Under the pieces are notes generated by a model, which worked only from the letters and a program-made list of their open reading frames with translations, had not been told where the DNA came from and did no database searches. From Chloroflexi bacterium UBA4733 (GTDB lineage Bacteria; Chloroflexota; UBA4733): DNA of 64,000 bases. This document shows, piece after piece, positions 35,049 through 43,240 of this stretch. Made by a program: the position numbers and the translations under genes. Within the stretch, counting starts at the first letter, position 1; each line of letters begins with the position of its first letter. Where the stretch lies: positions 7,020 through 71,019 of the forward strand of contig DHIZ01000107.1 in assembly GCA_002404055.1 (NCBI GenBank), read 5' to 3'.

Positions 35049-35075
35049 TGTCTTTCGGCAATGGCACAAAAAGTA

Positions 35076-35113
35076 TTGACATGATAGTACCTGCTGTCTA
35101 TCCTTGATAGCAG
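35076..35113 (+). promoter_or_regulatory. Promoter with inverted repeat over the -10, upstream of the SBP at 35240
   Basis: TTGACA (35076-35081), a 17-bp spacer and TATCCT (35099-35104) form a sigma-70-like promoter. CTGCTGTC (35091-35098) and GATAGCAG (35106-35113) form an inverted repeat with one mismatch and a 7-nt spacer that contains the -10. This placement suggests a repressor site, plausibly for the divergent RpiR protein. Confidence 0.55.
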
Positions 35114-35239
35114 TCACCTCGGCGTCGCCCATCGGCGCAGGCGTCTGGGGCTTCTGATGCCTGTCGATACGTCAGATCGGCAGCCTGCGCCAGTGGGCGC
35201 CCCTCCCGGAGGTGCTACGTTCGTGGAAGGACGACCAAC

Positions 35240-36760
35240 ATGGCAACCTGCAGCGATGGAACTATGAGGACGCGACGGCAACTACTGGCAGGCGCGATGA
35301 CCGTGGCCGTTGGCTTGTTGACCGCCTGCGGCTCCAGCGGCCAGACTGCCAGCGCCACTGTCGCTGCGACCAATCCAACCGGAACTGGTCAGTCGAGCAC
35401 GGCGACCAGCACTATCGGAACCGGTCAGGCCGGTGGAGCGACCGGTACAGCACGAGGGAGTACAGCAGCGGCGACCACTACGAACGCGACCAGGACTGCA
35501 ACCAACAGCATCACAGCTACGGCGACCGCCGCCGGCGCTGCACCGCAGGCAACGAACGGGCACCTCACCATCTGGCACGCCTCCGGCACCCAGACCATCG
35601 CCAGCAAGACCTTAGATGGCCTCATCCACGACTTCCAGGCGCAAAACCCGACCATCCAGGCGGACCACGTCGTATCTTCCAGCACCAGCTCGAACAACTT
35701 CGAGAAGCTCACCGCCAGCATGGCTGGTGGTGAGCCACCCGACGTGATGTCCATTGACGTCATCTGGCCGGCAGCGCTGGTCGCCAAGCAGGCCATCCGA
35801 CCGCTGGACTCCTACCTGAATTCCAAACAAACCAGCGCCACCGGCCCCCTGTTGAGCGACTACTACCCCGGTCCGCTGGATGCCTGCACGATTGCCCAGA
35901 AGACCTACGCCCTTCCCTATGAGACGAGCGGTCTGTTGCTCTTTTACAACCAGGATATGTTCCGCGTCGCCGGGCTCGACCCCACGACGGCGCTGGCTAC
36001 CTGGTCGAGCTTCCGCGAGGCGGCGGTCCAACTCACCAGGCGTAGTGGCACTACCTTTGAGCAGATGGGGTTCCTGATTCCACGCGCCTCCCTGGAGTGG
36101 CGCATGTATACCTTCGCGCCGTTCGTCTGGCAGGCCGGCGGCGACTTTGTGAATGCCGATGGCACGAAGGATACCTTCAACCAGGCGCCAGGCGTCGCGG
36201 CAGCCCAGTTCTGGACGGATCTGGTCATCAAGGACCAGGTCACGGCGCTGAAGCAGCCGGCGAACCTGTTTGAAACAGGCAAAGCAGGCATCTATATCCA
36301 GGGCCCGGGCGACATCGTGCGACTGACCCAGCTGAAGCTCCCCTTCGCCTTTGGCACCGCTCTCCTTCCGAAGCAACAGACTGCTGCCAGCGATACCGGC
36401 GGCTGGAACTGGAGCATCGCCTCCCAATCCAAACGTGCCGACCAGGCCTGGACCTGGTTGGAGTGGAGCGGACGCGTGGCCCAACTGGTGCGCTGGAGTC
36501 TGGCCGTCGGCGCGGTCCCACCGCGCAAGAGTGCGCGCGACACCAAAGAATGGCAGGACCTCGTCACCGCTCAGCCGACCTGGAAGGCGGCGCTGGATAC
36601 CCTGGCCATCCAGCGCACGCGCCCCAAGCTGGTTCGCTACACCGATTGGTCACCCATCGTCAGTAACGGATTGGAACAGGCAGTCAGCGGCGCTACCGCC
36701 GTCCAGCAGGCGCTTGATACCGCGGCCCGGCTTGCCGACGCCGTGCTCACCCAGTCATGA
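35240..36760 (+). CDS. Extracellular solute-binding lipoprotein
   Basis: This 506-residue SBP has RTRRQLLAGAM, lipobox LTAC and a long Thr/Ala/Gly-rich linker. It then shows FTIWHA-like LTIWHASGTQTIASK, GEPPDVMSIDVIWPA, YALPYETSGLLLFYNQDMF and a C-terminal helix set. The start may be ATG 35240 (GGAAGGA before it) or ATG 35264. The stop overlaps the next gene's start by 4 bases (ATGA), coupling it to a metallophosphoesterase. It is probably under RpiR control through the promoter at 35076. Confidence 0.87.
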   Translation: MATCSDGTMRTRRQLLAGAMTVAVGLLTACGSSGQTASATVAATNPTGTGQSSTATSTIGTGQAGGATGTARGSTAAATTTNATRTATNSITATATAAGAAPQATNGHLTIWHASGTQTIASKTLDGLIHDFQAQNPTIQADHVVSSSTSSNNFEKLTASMAGGEPPDVMSIDVIWPAALVAKQAIRPLDSYLNSKQTSATGPLLSDYYPGPLDACTIAQKTYALPYETSGLLLFYNQDMFRVAGLDPTTALATWSSFREAAVQLTRRSGTTFEQMGFLIPRASLEWRMYTFAPFVWQAGGDFVNADGTKDTFNQAPGVAAAQFWTDLVIKDQVTALKQPANLFETGKAGIYIQGPGDIVRLTQLKLPFAFGTALLPKQQTAASDTGGWNWSIASQSKRADQAWTWLEWSGRVAQLVRWSLAVGAVPPRKSARDTKEWQDLVTAQPTWKAALDTLAIQRTRPKLVRYTDWSPIVSNGLEQAVSGATAVQQALDTAARLADAVLTQS

Positions 36761-38202
36761 ACCCGCCGGAGGGTCCTTCGGCCGACCCTCCCCGCCTGCG
36801 CCTGGCCATTGTGGGCGATACGCACTACCTCAACCCGGCGTACCACCGCGGCGCCCTCGGCGATGCTGCCGGCGCACCGAGCAATGCCCCGGACATTACA
36901 CGGCATACCTGGACGACGCAGGAGGTGCTGCCACAGCTCGTTGCCGAGGTGCGCGCCGCCGCCCCGGATCTCGTTGTCCACCTGGGCGACGTGGTCCAGG
37001 GTCACTGCGACGCCGCCGCCGGGGATGCGGCGGAGTTACGGGAGGCCTGGGAGTTCTTTACGGCGCTCCCGCGTCCGCTGCTCTTCGTGCGAGGCACGCA
37101 CGAAGGGCGACCAGGCGGCCCCGCCGACGCCATCTACCGCGACCTGTTCTTGACCGAAGTCGCCCGCACGTCAGGCCAGGTGCCGGCAACAGTGACTACC
37201 AACTATGCCCTCGTTGTCGGGGGCATTCGGGTCATCATCCTCGACTACACGACCTTCCGGCCGGCTGGCGAAGCCGAACGCTTGCTGGTGGAGCAATTGG
37301 CGCTGGCCGAACGCCGCGGGGAACAGGTCGTCCTCTGTGGTCACCCACCCCTGATCCCGGTCGCCAGGCCCTTCTTCAGCCGGCTCGACTATGCCCAAGG
37401 CGTGCTGGCCCGTCTGGCCGCCAGCACCGCCCCGACGGTCTACTGCTGCGGGCACACGCACAATCAGGTCGCCAGCCTGCACCGGCTCAGCGGCGAGCGC
37501 TGGCTACCGCAACTCCAGAGCGTGCCGCTCGGTTATCCCGACCGCGCACCGCTCCCCCTCCAGCATGTGCGAGGCTTGCTGCCACCGCCAGAGGATTTGC
37601 ACTACGGCTGGGGCTATCTGGAAGACTCCGCTCCAGGCTGGATCCTGGCAGAGGTGGAGGCCCATGGCCTTCGGCTCCGCTGGCGGCGCCTCGGCCAGCA
37701 AGAGGATGGGGGTGAGGTATACCTGGGCTTGGATGGTCGGGCCACCTTCGTGCATACGCCGGCCGAGGCGCCACCGGTGCCGCCGCCCGCGTGGCCCCTG
37801 CAAATAGGCGATGCGCGCGTACGCACCGTATGGTTGCGCGCTGCTGGTTCGGCCAGTCGTGCCCCCCACCGGCTCTTTCTGAATGACTGTGCCATTGGAA
37901 CATTGCCACGCCTGGAGTACTTCGATGCCCGGCAGGGGCTCGCCATCCCGCCCGCTTGCTGGCCGGCCATTACCCAGCAGAACGTCCTCCGCCTGGAGCC
38001 GGTGGCCGAGGAGGAGCGCAGCCACTGTGGCTTTGTCATCGAAGTGACGCTCGCCAATGGCAGTGTCGCCCGCACGAGACCGCTCGCCGACATCTATACG
38101 ACGTCGCCAAAATGGGATGGCTGGCGCTGGGCGGCGCCTTCCCTGCGCCGAGTTGGCCAGGATGAGCCGTTGCGTCTCTGCTTGGACTTCATGGGAACCT
38201 GA
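36757..38202 (+). CDS. Calcineurin-like metallophosphoesterase with extra C-terminal domain
   Basis: This 481-residue protein has the dimetal set: D-x-H in AIVGDTHYLN, GD in VVHLGDVVQG, the GNHE-equivalent VRGTHEGR, GH in VVLCGHPP and GHTH in YCCGHTHNQ. The phosphoesterase domain ends near residue 280. The last 200 residues form a beta-rich domain I do not recognise. No signal peptide is present. Coupling to the SBP suggests it dephosphorylates a derivative of the imported solute, as an RpiR/phosphosugar context would predict. Confidence 0.83.
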   Translation: MNPPEGPSADPPRLRLAIVGDTHYLNPAYHRGALGDAAGAPSNAPDITRHTWTTQEVLPQLVAEVRAAAPDLVVHLGDVVQGHCDAAAGDAAELREAWEFFTALPRPLLFVRGTHEGRPGGPADAIYRDLFLTEVARTSGQVPATVTTNYALVVGGIRVIILDYTTFRPAGEAERLLVEQLALAERRGEQVVLCGHPPLIPVARPFFSRLDYAQGVLARLAASTAPTVYCCGHTHNQVASLHRLSGERWLPQLQSVPLGYPDRAPLPLQHVRGLLPPPEDLHYGWGYLEDSAPGWILAEVEAHGLRLRWRRLGQQEDGGEVYLGLDGRATFVHTPAEAPPVPPPAWPLQIGDARVRTVWLRAAGSASRAPHRLFLNDCAIGTLPRLEYFDARQGLAIPPACWPAITQQNVLRLEPVAEEERSHCGFVIEVTLANGSVARTRPLADIYTTSPKWDGWRWAAPSLRRVGQDEPLRLCLDFMGT

Positions 38203-38280
38203 CCGAAAACTCGCCGCGGGGCCATGCACCACTGCCGACCTGTTCGGCCGGGAAGCTTACTATGTCTTGTAAGACAAAAA

Positions 38281-38401
38281 TTTCAGTCCTACGTTGTGGT
38301 GGATGAGATTTGGCAGCGCGTCGGCCCGCTGTTTCGGCGGCCCCGTCCGCCACCCGACTGCTCGGATAGTGAGTTGCTGACGCTGGCGCTGCTGGAGAGT
38401 G
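38281..38401 (+). pseudogene. Transposase N-terminal remnant
   Basis: The plus-strand frame encodes a segment containing VVVDEIWQRVGPLF and SDSELLTLALLESV, a typical start of DDE transposases of IS4/IS982-like elements. It stops matching exactly where the end of the minus-strand creatininase gene (stop at 38402) begins. No inverted terminal repeat or catalytic part remains. The family assignment is tentative. Confidence 0.5.
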
Positions 38402-39304
38402 TCAGGGCTCGGCCAGGATGGCATCGACCGGTAGCTTCCAGTGCTCGTGCCAGACCGAGTCGGGCGGTGGTGGCTCGCCGCTGGGTTCCTGCATGCACGC
38501 GAACTCCTTCAGCCGCGGCCGAACGACCGTTTCCCAGAGCGCTTCCACATCGGCATAGGTGCGCAACGTGTGACGCGGCTGCAGGCTCGCATAGGTCGCC
38601 AGCAACTCGCGACCCTTGCTCGACAGCACGCGGGCCGACGCGGCGACGATGTTCTCGCCCAGTAAGCGATTGGCCTGCTGCGCGCTGGCACTCATGCCGA
38701 ACTGGGGCAATGGCGTGCCCGGCGGCGGCAGGCGGGAGGCGTCCACGCAGTCCGGCTCCAGGGCCCAGAGCACGGAGGTCTCCAGTTGCCCGCCGTGATC
38801 GACGGGTACCCGTGTGCCGCTCTCCGGCAGCACATAGGGCATGGCGGGGCGTGGACACCAGAGGCGCGTGCCGACGTGCGGCTGCACCAGGTCGATCAGG
38901 CGGGCAAAGTCCGACGCGTGCGGCCCGAGGTGGCCGATCAAGAAGATCGCGGCGTGGAAACCGAGCAGGTCCGCCGTACGCAGGTGGTACAGGACCTGCC
39001 GGAAGAACACCCGGGGCGGCACGGCGGTGATCCAGGCGCGGTCGGTCTCACCAACCATGCGCCGCCCCCAGGCGGCGAAGGGGCCATAGCCGTGGATGTG
39101 CCAGTAGTCCGGCGGCGCCACAATGCCGCCATCCCCTCGGGCCGCGGCGCAGGCCAGGCCGTGCGAGTTCAGCGCGTCCAAACCGAGCGTGTTGTGCGGT
39201 CCGTGCGGCTCGCAGAGGCCGTAGGTGAAGTAGAGCAGCGGATGGGCGGCGAAAGCCTGTTCCAACTCATCGGGGAACATGCGTTCCCAGCGAACTTCGC
39301 GCAC
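38402..39304 (-). CDS. Creatininase/creatinine amidohydrolase-family protein (paralog A)
   Basis: This protein of about 300 residues has metal-ligand motifs of the family: E/H/D in CEPHGPHNTLGLD, the histidine-rich IGHLGPH region and the glutamate in GGQLETSVLW. The family includes amidohydrolases acting on small cyclic or linear amides, such as creatinine and FAPy-type intermediates. GTG 39304 is preferred over GTG 39328 because GAAGGGGG precedes it and its paralog at 61836 starts at the same residue (M/V-REVRWERMF). It is divergent from a sulfatase. The 3' end abuts transposase debris. Confidence 0.83.
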   Translation of the reverse strand: MREVRWERMFPDELEQAFAAHPLLYFTYGLCEPHGPHNTLGLDALNSHGLACAAARGDGGIVAPPDYWHIHGYGPFAAWGRRMVGETDRAWITAVPPRVFFRQVLYHLRTADLLGFHAAIFLIGHLGPHASDFARLIDLVQPHVGTRLWCPRPAMPYVLPESGTRVPVDHGGQLETSVLWALEPDCVDASRLPPPGTPLPQFGMSASAQQANRLLGENIVAASARVLSSKGRELLATYASLQPRHTLRTYADVEALWETVVRPRLKEFACMQEPSGEPPPPDSVWHEHWKLPVDAILAEP

Positions 39305-39337
39305 GTTGTCACCCCCTTCACGGGCCACCGATGCTCG

Positions 39338-39367
39338 TTGACAAGTTCCACCCTGGGCCGCTAGAAT
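39338..39367 (+). promoter_or_regulatory. Sigma-70-like promoter for the sulfatase at 39505
   Basis: TTGACA (39338-39343), an 18-bp spacer and TAGAAT (39362-39367) match five or six of six consensus bases in each box. The predicted transcription start near 39374 falls inside the tandem operator that begins at 39367. Confidence 0.7.
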
Positions 39368-39394
39368 GATACCGATGCCCTGATATCGGTGTCA
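39367..39394 (+). promoter_or_regulatory. Tandem 14-bp operator pair (site D) at a predicted transcription start
   Basis: TGATACCGATGCCC (39367-39380) abuts TGATATCGGTGTCA (39381-39394). The second is a near-perfect palindrome with central CG, as in LacI-family operators. The pair matches site F, read on the other strand, in 25 of 28 positions. Repression by blocking initiation is inferred. Confidence 0.7.
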
Positions 39395-39504
39395 ACACAA
39401 AGGGAGCGTTGAAGGACCGACGGATGTGACCACGCACTTTACGTGGCCGCTCGTCAAGATCGTGGATGTGGGCAACGCCTGCAACGATAGGTAAAGGAAC
39501 GCGA

Positions 39505-41022
39505 ATGGTGGCCCAGGCCGACCCGCGCCGTCCGAACGTATTGTGGCTGATGAGCGATCAGCACAACGCTTCCTGTATGGGCCATGCCGGGCGCAACGTC
39601 CGCACGCCACATCTGGATGCGCTGGCCGCCGGTGGCGTGAGTTTCAGCCAGGCCTTTTGCAACAACCCGATCTGCGCCCCCTCGCGCGTCACCTTCATCA
39701 CCGGTCAGTATCCGCACAGCCACGGGCACCTGGGCAATACGATCTTCGACTATCCCGAAGGCAACCCCAACACCCTTGCCGCCCTCGCCCGGCGCGGCGG
39801 CTACCAGACTGCCGTGATCGGCAAGGTACACATGATCCGCGCCTGGGACCAGGAAGGCTTCGAGTACCGCCGGTACTGCGACCTCGCCGACGCCGACCGC
39901 GATGACCCGCTTTCCAACCACTACTTTCGCTACCTGCACGAGCACGGTCTGGCCGACTGCTACGACCTGGGGACCTTGCCGCCGGACCATCCCGGCAAAC
40001 GCAGCCTCTGGTTCGTGAGCGCGATTCCCCACGAACACTCGCTGGAAGTGTGGACCGGTGAGGAGACGCTGCGCTTCTTGCGGCAGCGCGATCAGCAACG
40101 GCCCTTCTTTCTGCAGATGTCGTTCCAGCGTCCGCACGCGCCACTGTCCCCTTCGCCCGAGCGGGCCCACATGTACCGGCCGGAGGAGATCGACCTGCCT
40201 AACAATGCCGCGGACCTGTTCGAGCGGCGCTTCGTCACGAAACCGACCGTTCAGCGCGAGCACATCAGCCGCCGCGGCGCCTACCCTTACGTGTCGGCCG
40301 ACGTCGAGGAGTTGCGCCGGCAACTCACGCACTACTACGCGCTGGTGACGATTATCGACGAGCAGATCGGCCGCGTGCTCGACGAACTCCGGCAAAGCGG
40401 TGAGTTGGAGAACACCGTGGTCGTCTACGTCTCCGACCACGGTGACTTTGCCGGCGAGCACGGGCTGATGCAGAAGAACCTCGGCATCTATGAGTCGATT
40501 CAGCGCATCCCCTTCATCCTTGTCTACCCAGGCTGCCCCGCCGGCCGCCAGGTAACCGATCTGGTGGAGAGCGTCGACCTGTACCCGACGCTCTGCGACT
40601 TGATGCGCCTGGAGACACCGGAAGGAGTCGACGGCGCCAGCCTGTTGCCGCTAATTGCTGGGGAGCAGTCCGGCAAGGAGGCCGTGCTCTGCGAGTGGGG
40701 TCATCCCCGTCACGGATCGCTGATCCTGGCGGTCCGCACCGCCGACTACCGGCTGGTGTACTATGGTCGCGAGCAGGAAGGCGAGCTCTACCACCGCCGC
40801 TCGGATCCGGGAGAACTGGTCAACCGCTACGCGGATCCCATCTATCAGCCAGTGCGGCTGCACCTGCTGGAACGAATCCTGGACCAGACGAAGCAGTTCC
40901 GCAAGAAGACAGACGTGGCGTCCGACCGCCGCGAGGATACCCTGACCCGCAACAGTCTGACCCGGCTGATCCACAAGGGGATGAAGAGCTGGTCGGATAT
41001 CGCGCCACTCTATCGGCAGTGA
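39505..41022 (+). CDS. Sulfatase (formylglycine-dependent, Cys type)
   Basis: This 505-residue sulfatase has NVLWLMSDQHNASCMG, the modification motif C57-A-P-S-R, IGKVHMIRAW and VYVSDHGDFAGEHGL. No signal peptide is present, so it is predicted cytoplasmic. ATG 39505 is chosen over an in-frame ATG at 39466 because AAAGGA lies 6 bases before it. It is divergent from creatininase paralog A, and site D and its promoter lie upstream. A deleted, frameshifted copy of its 3' part is at 50742-51195. Confidence 0.9.
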   Translation: MVAQADPRRPNVLWLMSDQHNASCMGHAGRNVRTPHLDALAAGGVSFSQAFCNNPICAPSRVTFITGQYPHSHGHLGNTIFDYPEGNPNTLAALARRGGYQTAVIGKVHMIRAWDQEGFEYRRYCDLADADRDDPLSNHYFRYLHEHGLADCYDLGTLPPDHPGKRSLWFVSAIPHEHSLEVWTGEETLRFLRQRDQQRPFFLQMSFQRPHAPLSPSPERAHMYRPEEIDLPNNAADLFERRFVTKPTVQREHISRRGAYPYVSADVEELRRQLTHYYALVTIIDEQIGRVLDELRQSGELENTVVVYVSDHGDFAGEHGLMQKNLGIYESIQRIPFILVYPGCPAGRQVTDLVESVDLYPTLCDLMRLETPEGVDGASLLPLIAGEQSGKEAVLCEWGHPRHGSLILAVRTADYRLVYYGREQEGELYHRRSDPGELVNRYADPIYQPVRLHLLERILDQTKQFRKKTDVASDRREDTLTRNSLTRLIHKGMKSWSDIAPLYRQ

Positions 41023-41120
41023 GCAAGATGGCGGTCTCTCCTTCAATCCCCTTTTGGAGGAGCACGAGCAGGCGTACAGGCATCGACAGATTGTAGCCGG
41101 TGCTAGGAAAGGACACGGTC

Positions 41121-41930
41121 ATGCGCATCATTGCTTTTGGGGCACACCCGGACGACTGCGATTACAAGGTTGGCGGTACTGCAGCGCTCTGGGTCCAACA
41201 AGGGCACGTCGTCAAGTTCGTTTCGGTGACGAACGGGGACGCCGGGCACCACGAGATTGGCGGCGTGGAACTGGCGCGCCGCCGAAGGGCGGAAGCGGCG
41301 GCGGCCGGCCAGGTCATCGGCGTCACCTATCAGGTGCTGGATATCCACGACGGGGAGTTGGAACCGACACTCGCCAACCGGCGACGCGTCATCGAGCTTA
41401 TCCGGGAGTTCCAGCCCGACCTTGTGCTGTCGCCACGGCCGAACGACTACCACCCGGATCACCGTTACACTGCCGTCCTGGTTCAAGACGCCGCCTACAT
41501 GGTCACGGTGCCAAACATCGCAGCGCACACGCCCCATCTACGCGACAACCCCTGCATCTGCTACGTCAGCGACCACTTCCAGCGGCCGTATCCCTTTACG
41601 CCCGACGTCGTGGTCGCCATCGACGAAGTTATGACGCTGAAAATGGACATGCTGCACTGTCACGTCTCGCAGATGTACGAGTGGCTGCCCTACAACGGCC
41701 GGCGCGAGCAGGAGGTGCCGGCCACCGACCAGGAGCGTCGGCGCTGGTTGGAGGCATTGCGCGCGTCCGCCGGCCAGGACATCGCTAGCCGCTATCGGGA
41801 GAAACTGATTGAGCGCTACGGCCCGGCGCGAGGCTCCGCCATCCAATATGCCGAAGCGTTTGAAGCTTGCGAATACGGCGCCCGCCTATCGCCGGAGCGC
41901 CTCCAAGCGCTGTTCCCAGTGAAGGCTTGA
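41121..41930 (+). CDS. PIG-L/LmbE-family deacetylase
   Basis: This 269-residue protein has the zinc motif A-H-P-D-D in IIAFGAHPDDCDY and the later histidine region RPNDYHPDHRYTAV. Both are typical of N-acetylglucosaminyl deacetylases of the PIG-L/MshB/BshB group. It probably removes an acetyl group from an amino-sugar derivative in the cytoplasm. ATG 41121 (AGGAAAGGA upstream) is preferred to an earlier in-frame start at 41100. It follows the sulfatase by about 100 bp and is likely in its operon. Confidence 0.88.
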   Translation: MRIIAFGAHPDDCDYKVGGTAALWVQQGHVVKFVSVTNGDAGHHEIGGVELARRRRAEAAAAGQVIGVTYQVLDIHDGELEPTLANRRRVIELIREFQPDLVLSPRPNDYHPDHRYTAVLVQDAAYMVTVPNIAAHTPHLRDNPCICYVSDHFQRPYPFTPDVVVAIDEVMTLKMDMLHCHVSQMYEWLPYNGRREQEVPATDQERRRWLEALRASAGQDIASRYREKLIERYGPARGSAIQYAEAFEACEYGARLSPERLQALFPVKA

Positions 41931-42039
41931 CACCCGCCGATTCGCCGCCGGCGCACATCATCGTTTGTCAACCTACCGCCATGCCCATTTGTACTAGAGG
42001 GCAGCGCTGCAGCGCTCTCAATCGCCGACGATTGGGTCA

Positions 42040-42067
42040 TGGTGCCGATTCCATGATACCATTTCCA
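42040..42067 (+). promoter_or_regulatory. Tandem 14-bp operator pair (site E) upstream of the AraC-type gene
   Basis: TGGTGCCGATTCCA (42040-42053) abuts TGATACCATTTCCA (42054-42067). A 23-base stretch matches site A at 16581-16603 with one difference, although the downstream genes are unrelated. The pair lies 160 bp before the AraC-type start. The rest of 41931-42228 shows nothing recognisable. Confidence 0.65.
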
Positions 42068-42228
42068 TATTGCTGGTCGGTGTCCATCGGCGCTCCCTTG
42101 TAGAGGTACTCGGGATCGCCTCTACAGATGCCCGATGGACCTCACCTCCGCCATTAACCAACCGCCGACCACGGTTCATGGGGATGCTACCGGTCGAAAG
42201 CGGTAGCGTAAAGTTGAGAGGCAACGGC

Positions 42229-43113
42229 ATGCTCCAGGAGAGATGCGCAACACCCCCAAGCACCCTGAGCAGAGTCACGGTCCTACCCCACGTCCGGCAC
42301 CCAGCAGCGTGGCGAATGACCCCGCACGGGCATCCCAGAGTGGAATTGACCCTCGTCGCCGATGGCAACGCGGAGTTGATCGCTCCCGGTCGAGCATCCT
42401 TGCACCTTCAGGCCGGCGACGTCGTCGCCATTCCTCCCGGCCTGCTCCATGCCTTCTCGACAGATGACCGGGGCTGTGTCTTCCAGGTGGTGATGATGGA
42501 TGATCTGCCGCAGGCGCTGTTGCGGCGCCTGATGCCGAGTGCGCTGCCGGCGCGCTTCGCGGTGTCCATCCCTGGACAGCGGGCATTCAGTGATCTCGCC
42601 GGTCGTATCGCTCAGGAACTGGCCTGCCGGCGTGAGCTCAGCGAGGAGTTGTGCTTTGCCCTGGCGACTGAGCTGGCGATACTCATCATGCGAGCAGGCG
42701 GGCCGGGCGCGGCGAAGCGCAACGGCGAGGTGAGCCGGGGTTACGTTGATGCGGCGCTGGCCGCCGTGAGAGCTGGTGAGACGCGGGTGGAGCAGCTAGC
42801 CGCCGTACTCCACATCTCCCCAAGTCACCTGCGCCGGCTCTTCCAGCGCGATCTCGGGCTCTCGCCGAGGGCCTACCTGCAGCGGCGCCGCCGCCAGGTG
42901 GCGGAGGAACTGCTCCGGCACACCGACCTACCGGTCGGGGCGATCGCCGTGCAGTTGGGCTACGCCACGCATCGCGACTTCACCGCGGCGTTTACGCGCG
43001 CTGGCGGGATGTCGCCCTCTGCCTGGCGCCGCCGCCAGCCGGGAGCGGCAAACGCTGAGTTGTTGCCGATTACAGCAGCGGCGCCATACGTCGCCGCCAT
43101 GGCCTCGACATGA
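42229..43113 (+). CDS. AraC/XylS-family transcriptional regulator with cupin sensor domain
   Basis: This 294-residue protein has an N-terminal cupin-like ligand domain (HPRVELTLVADGNAELIAPG, GDVVAIPPGLLHAF) and a C-terminal pair of AraC helix-turn-helices (VEQLAAVLHISPSHLRRLF, AIAVQLGYATHRDFTAAF). ATG 42229 follows GAGAGG. The frame is open from 42070, but that part overlaps the upstream regulatory region. It may respond to a sugar-like inducer and regulate the surrounding sulfatase/SBP genes. Its own promoter carries a tandem operator. Confidence 0.88.
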   Translation: MLQERCATPPSTLSRVTVLPHVRHPAAWRMTPHGHPRVELTLVADGNAELIAPGRASLHLQAGDVVAIPPGLLHAFSTDDRGCVFQVVMMDDLPQALLRRLMPSALPARFAVSIPGQRAFSDLAGRIAQELACRRELSEELCFALATELAILIMRAGGPGAAKRNGEVSRGYVDAALAAVRAGETRVEQLAAVLHISPSHLRRLFQRDLGLSPRAYLQRRRRQVAEELLRHTDLPVGAIAVQLGYATHRDFTAAFTRAGGMSPSAWRRRQPGAANAELLPITAAAPYVAAMAST

Positions 43114-43240
43114 ATGCGTCAAGTTCTTGGTGGAGTGGCGCGATTTTCCGAAGGATACGCGCGCTTTACACAACGACTTTGGTCCCGAAGTCCTGTAAGC
43201 TGACGCACTGATCACGATTGGCGCAGGAGGGAGCGATTCC

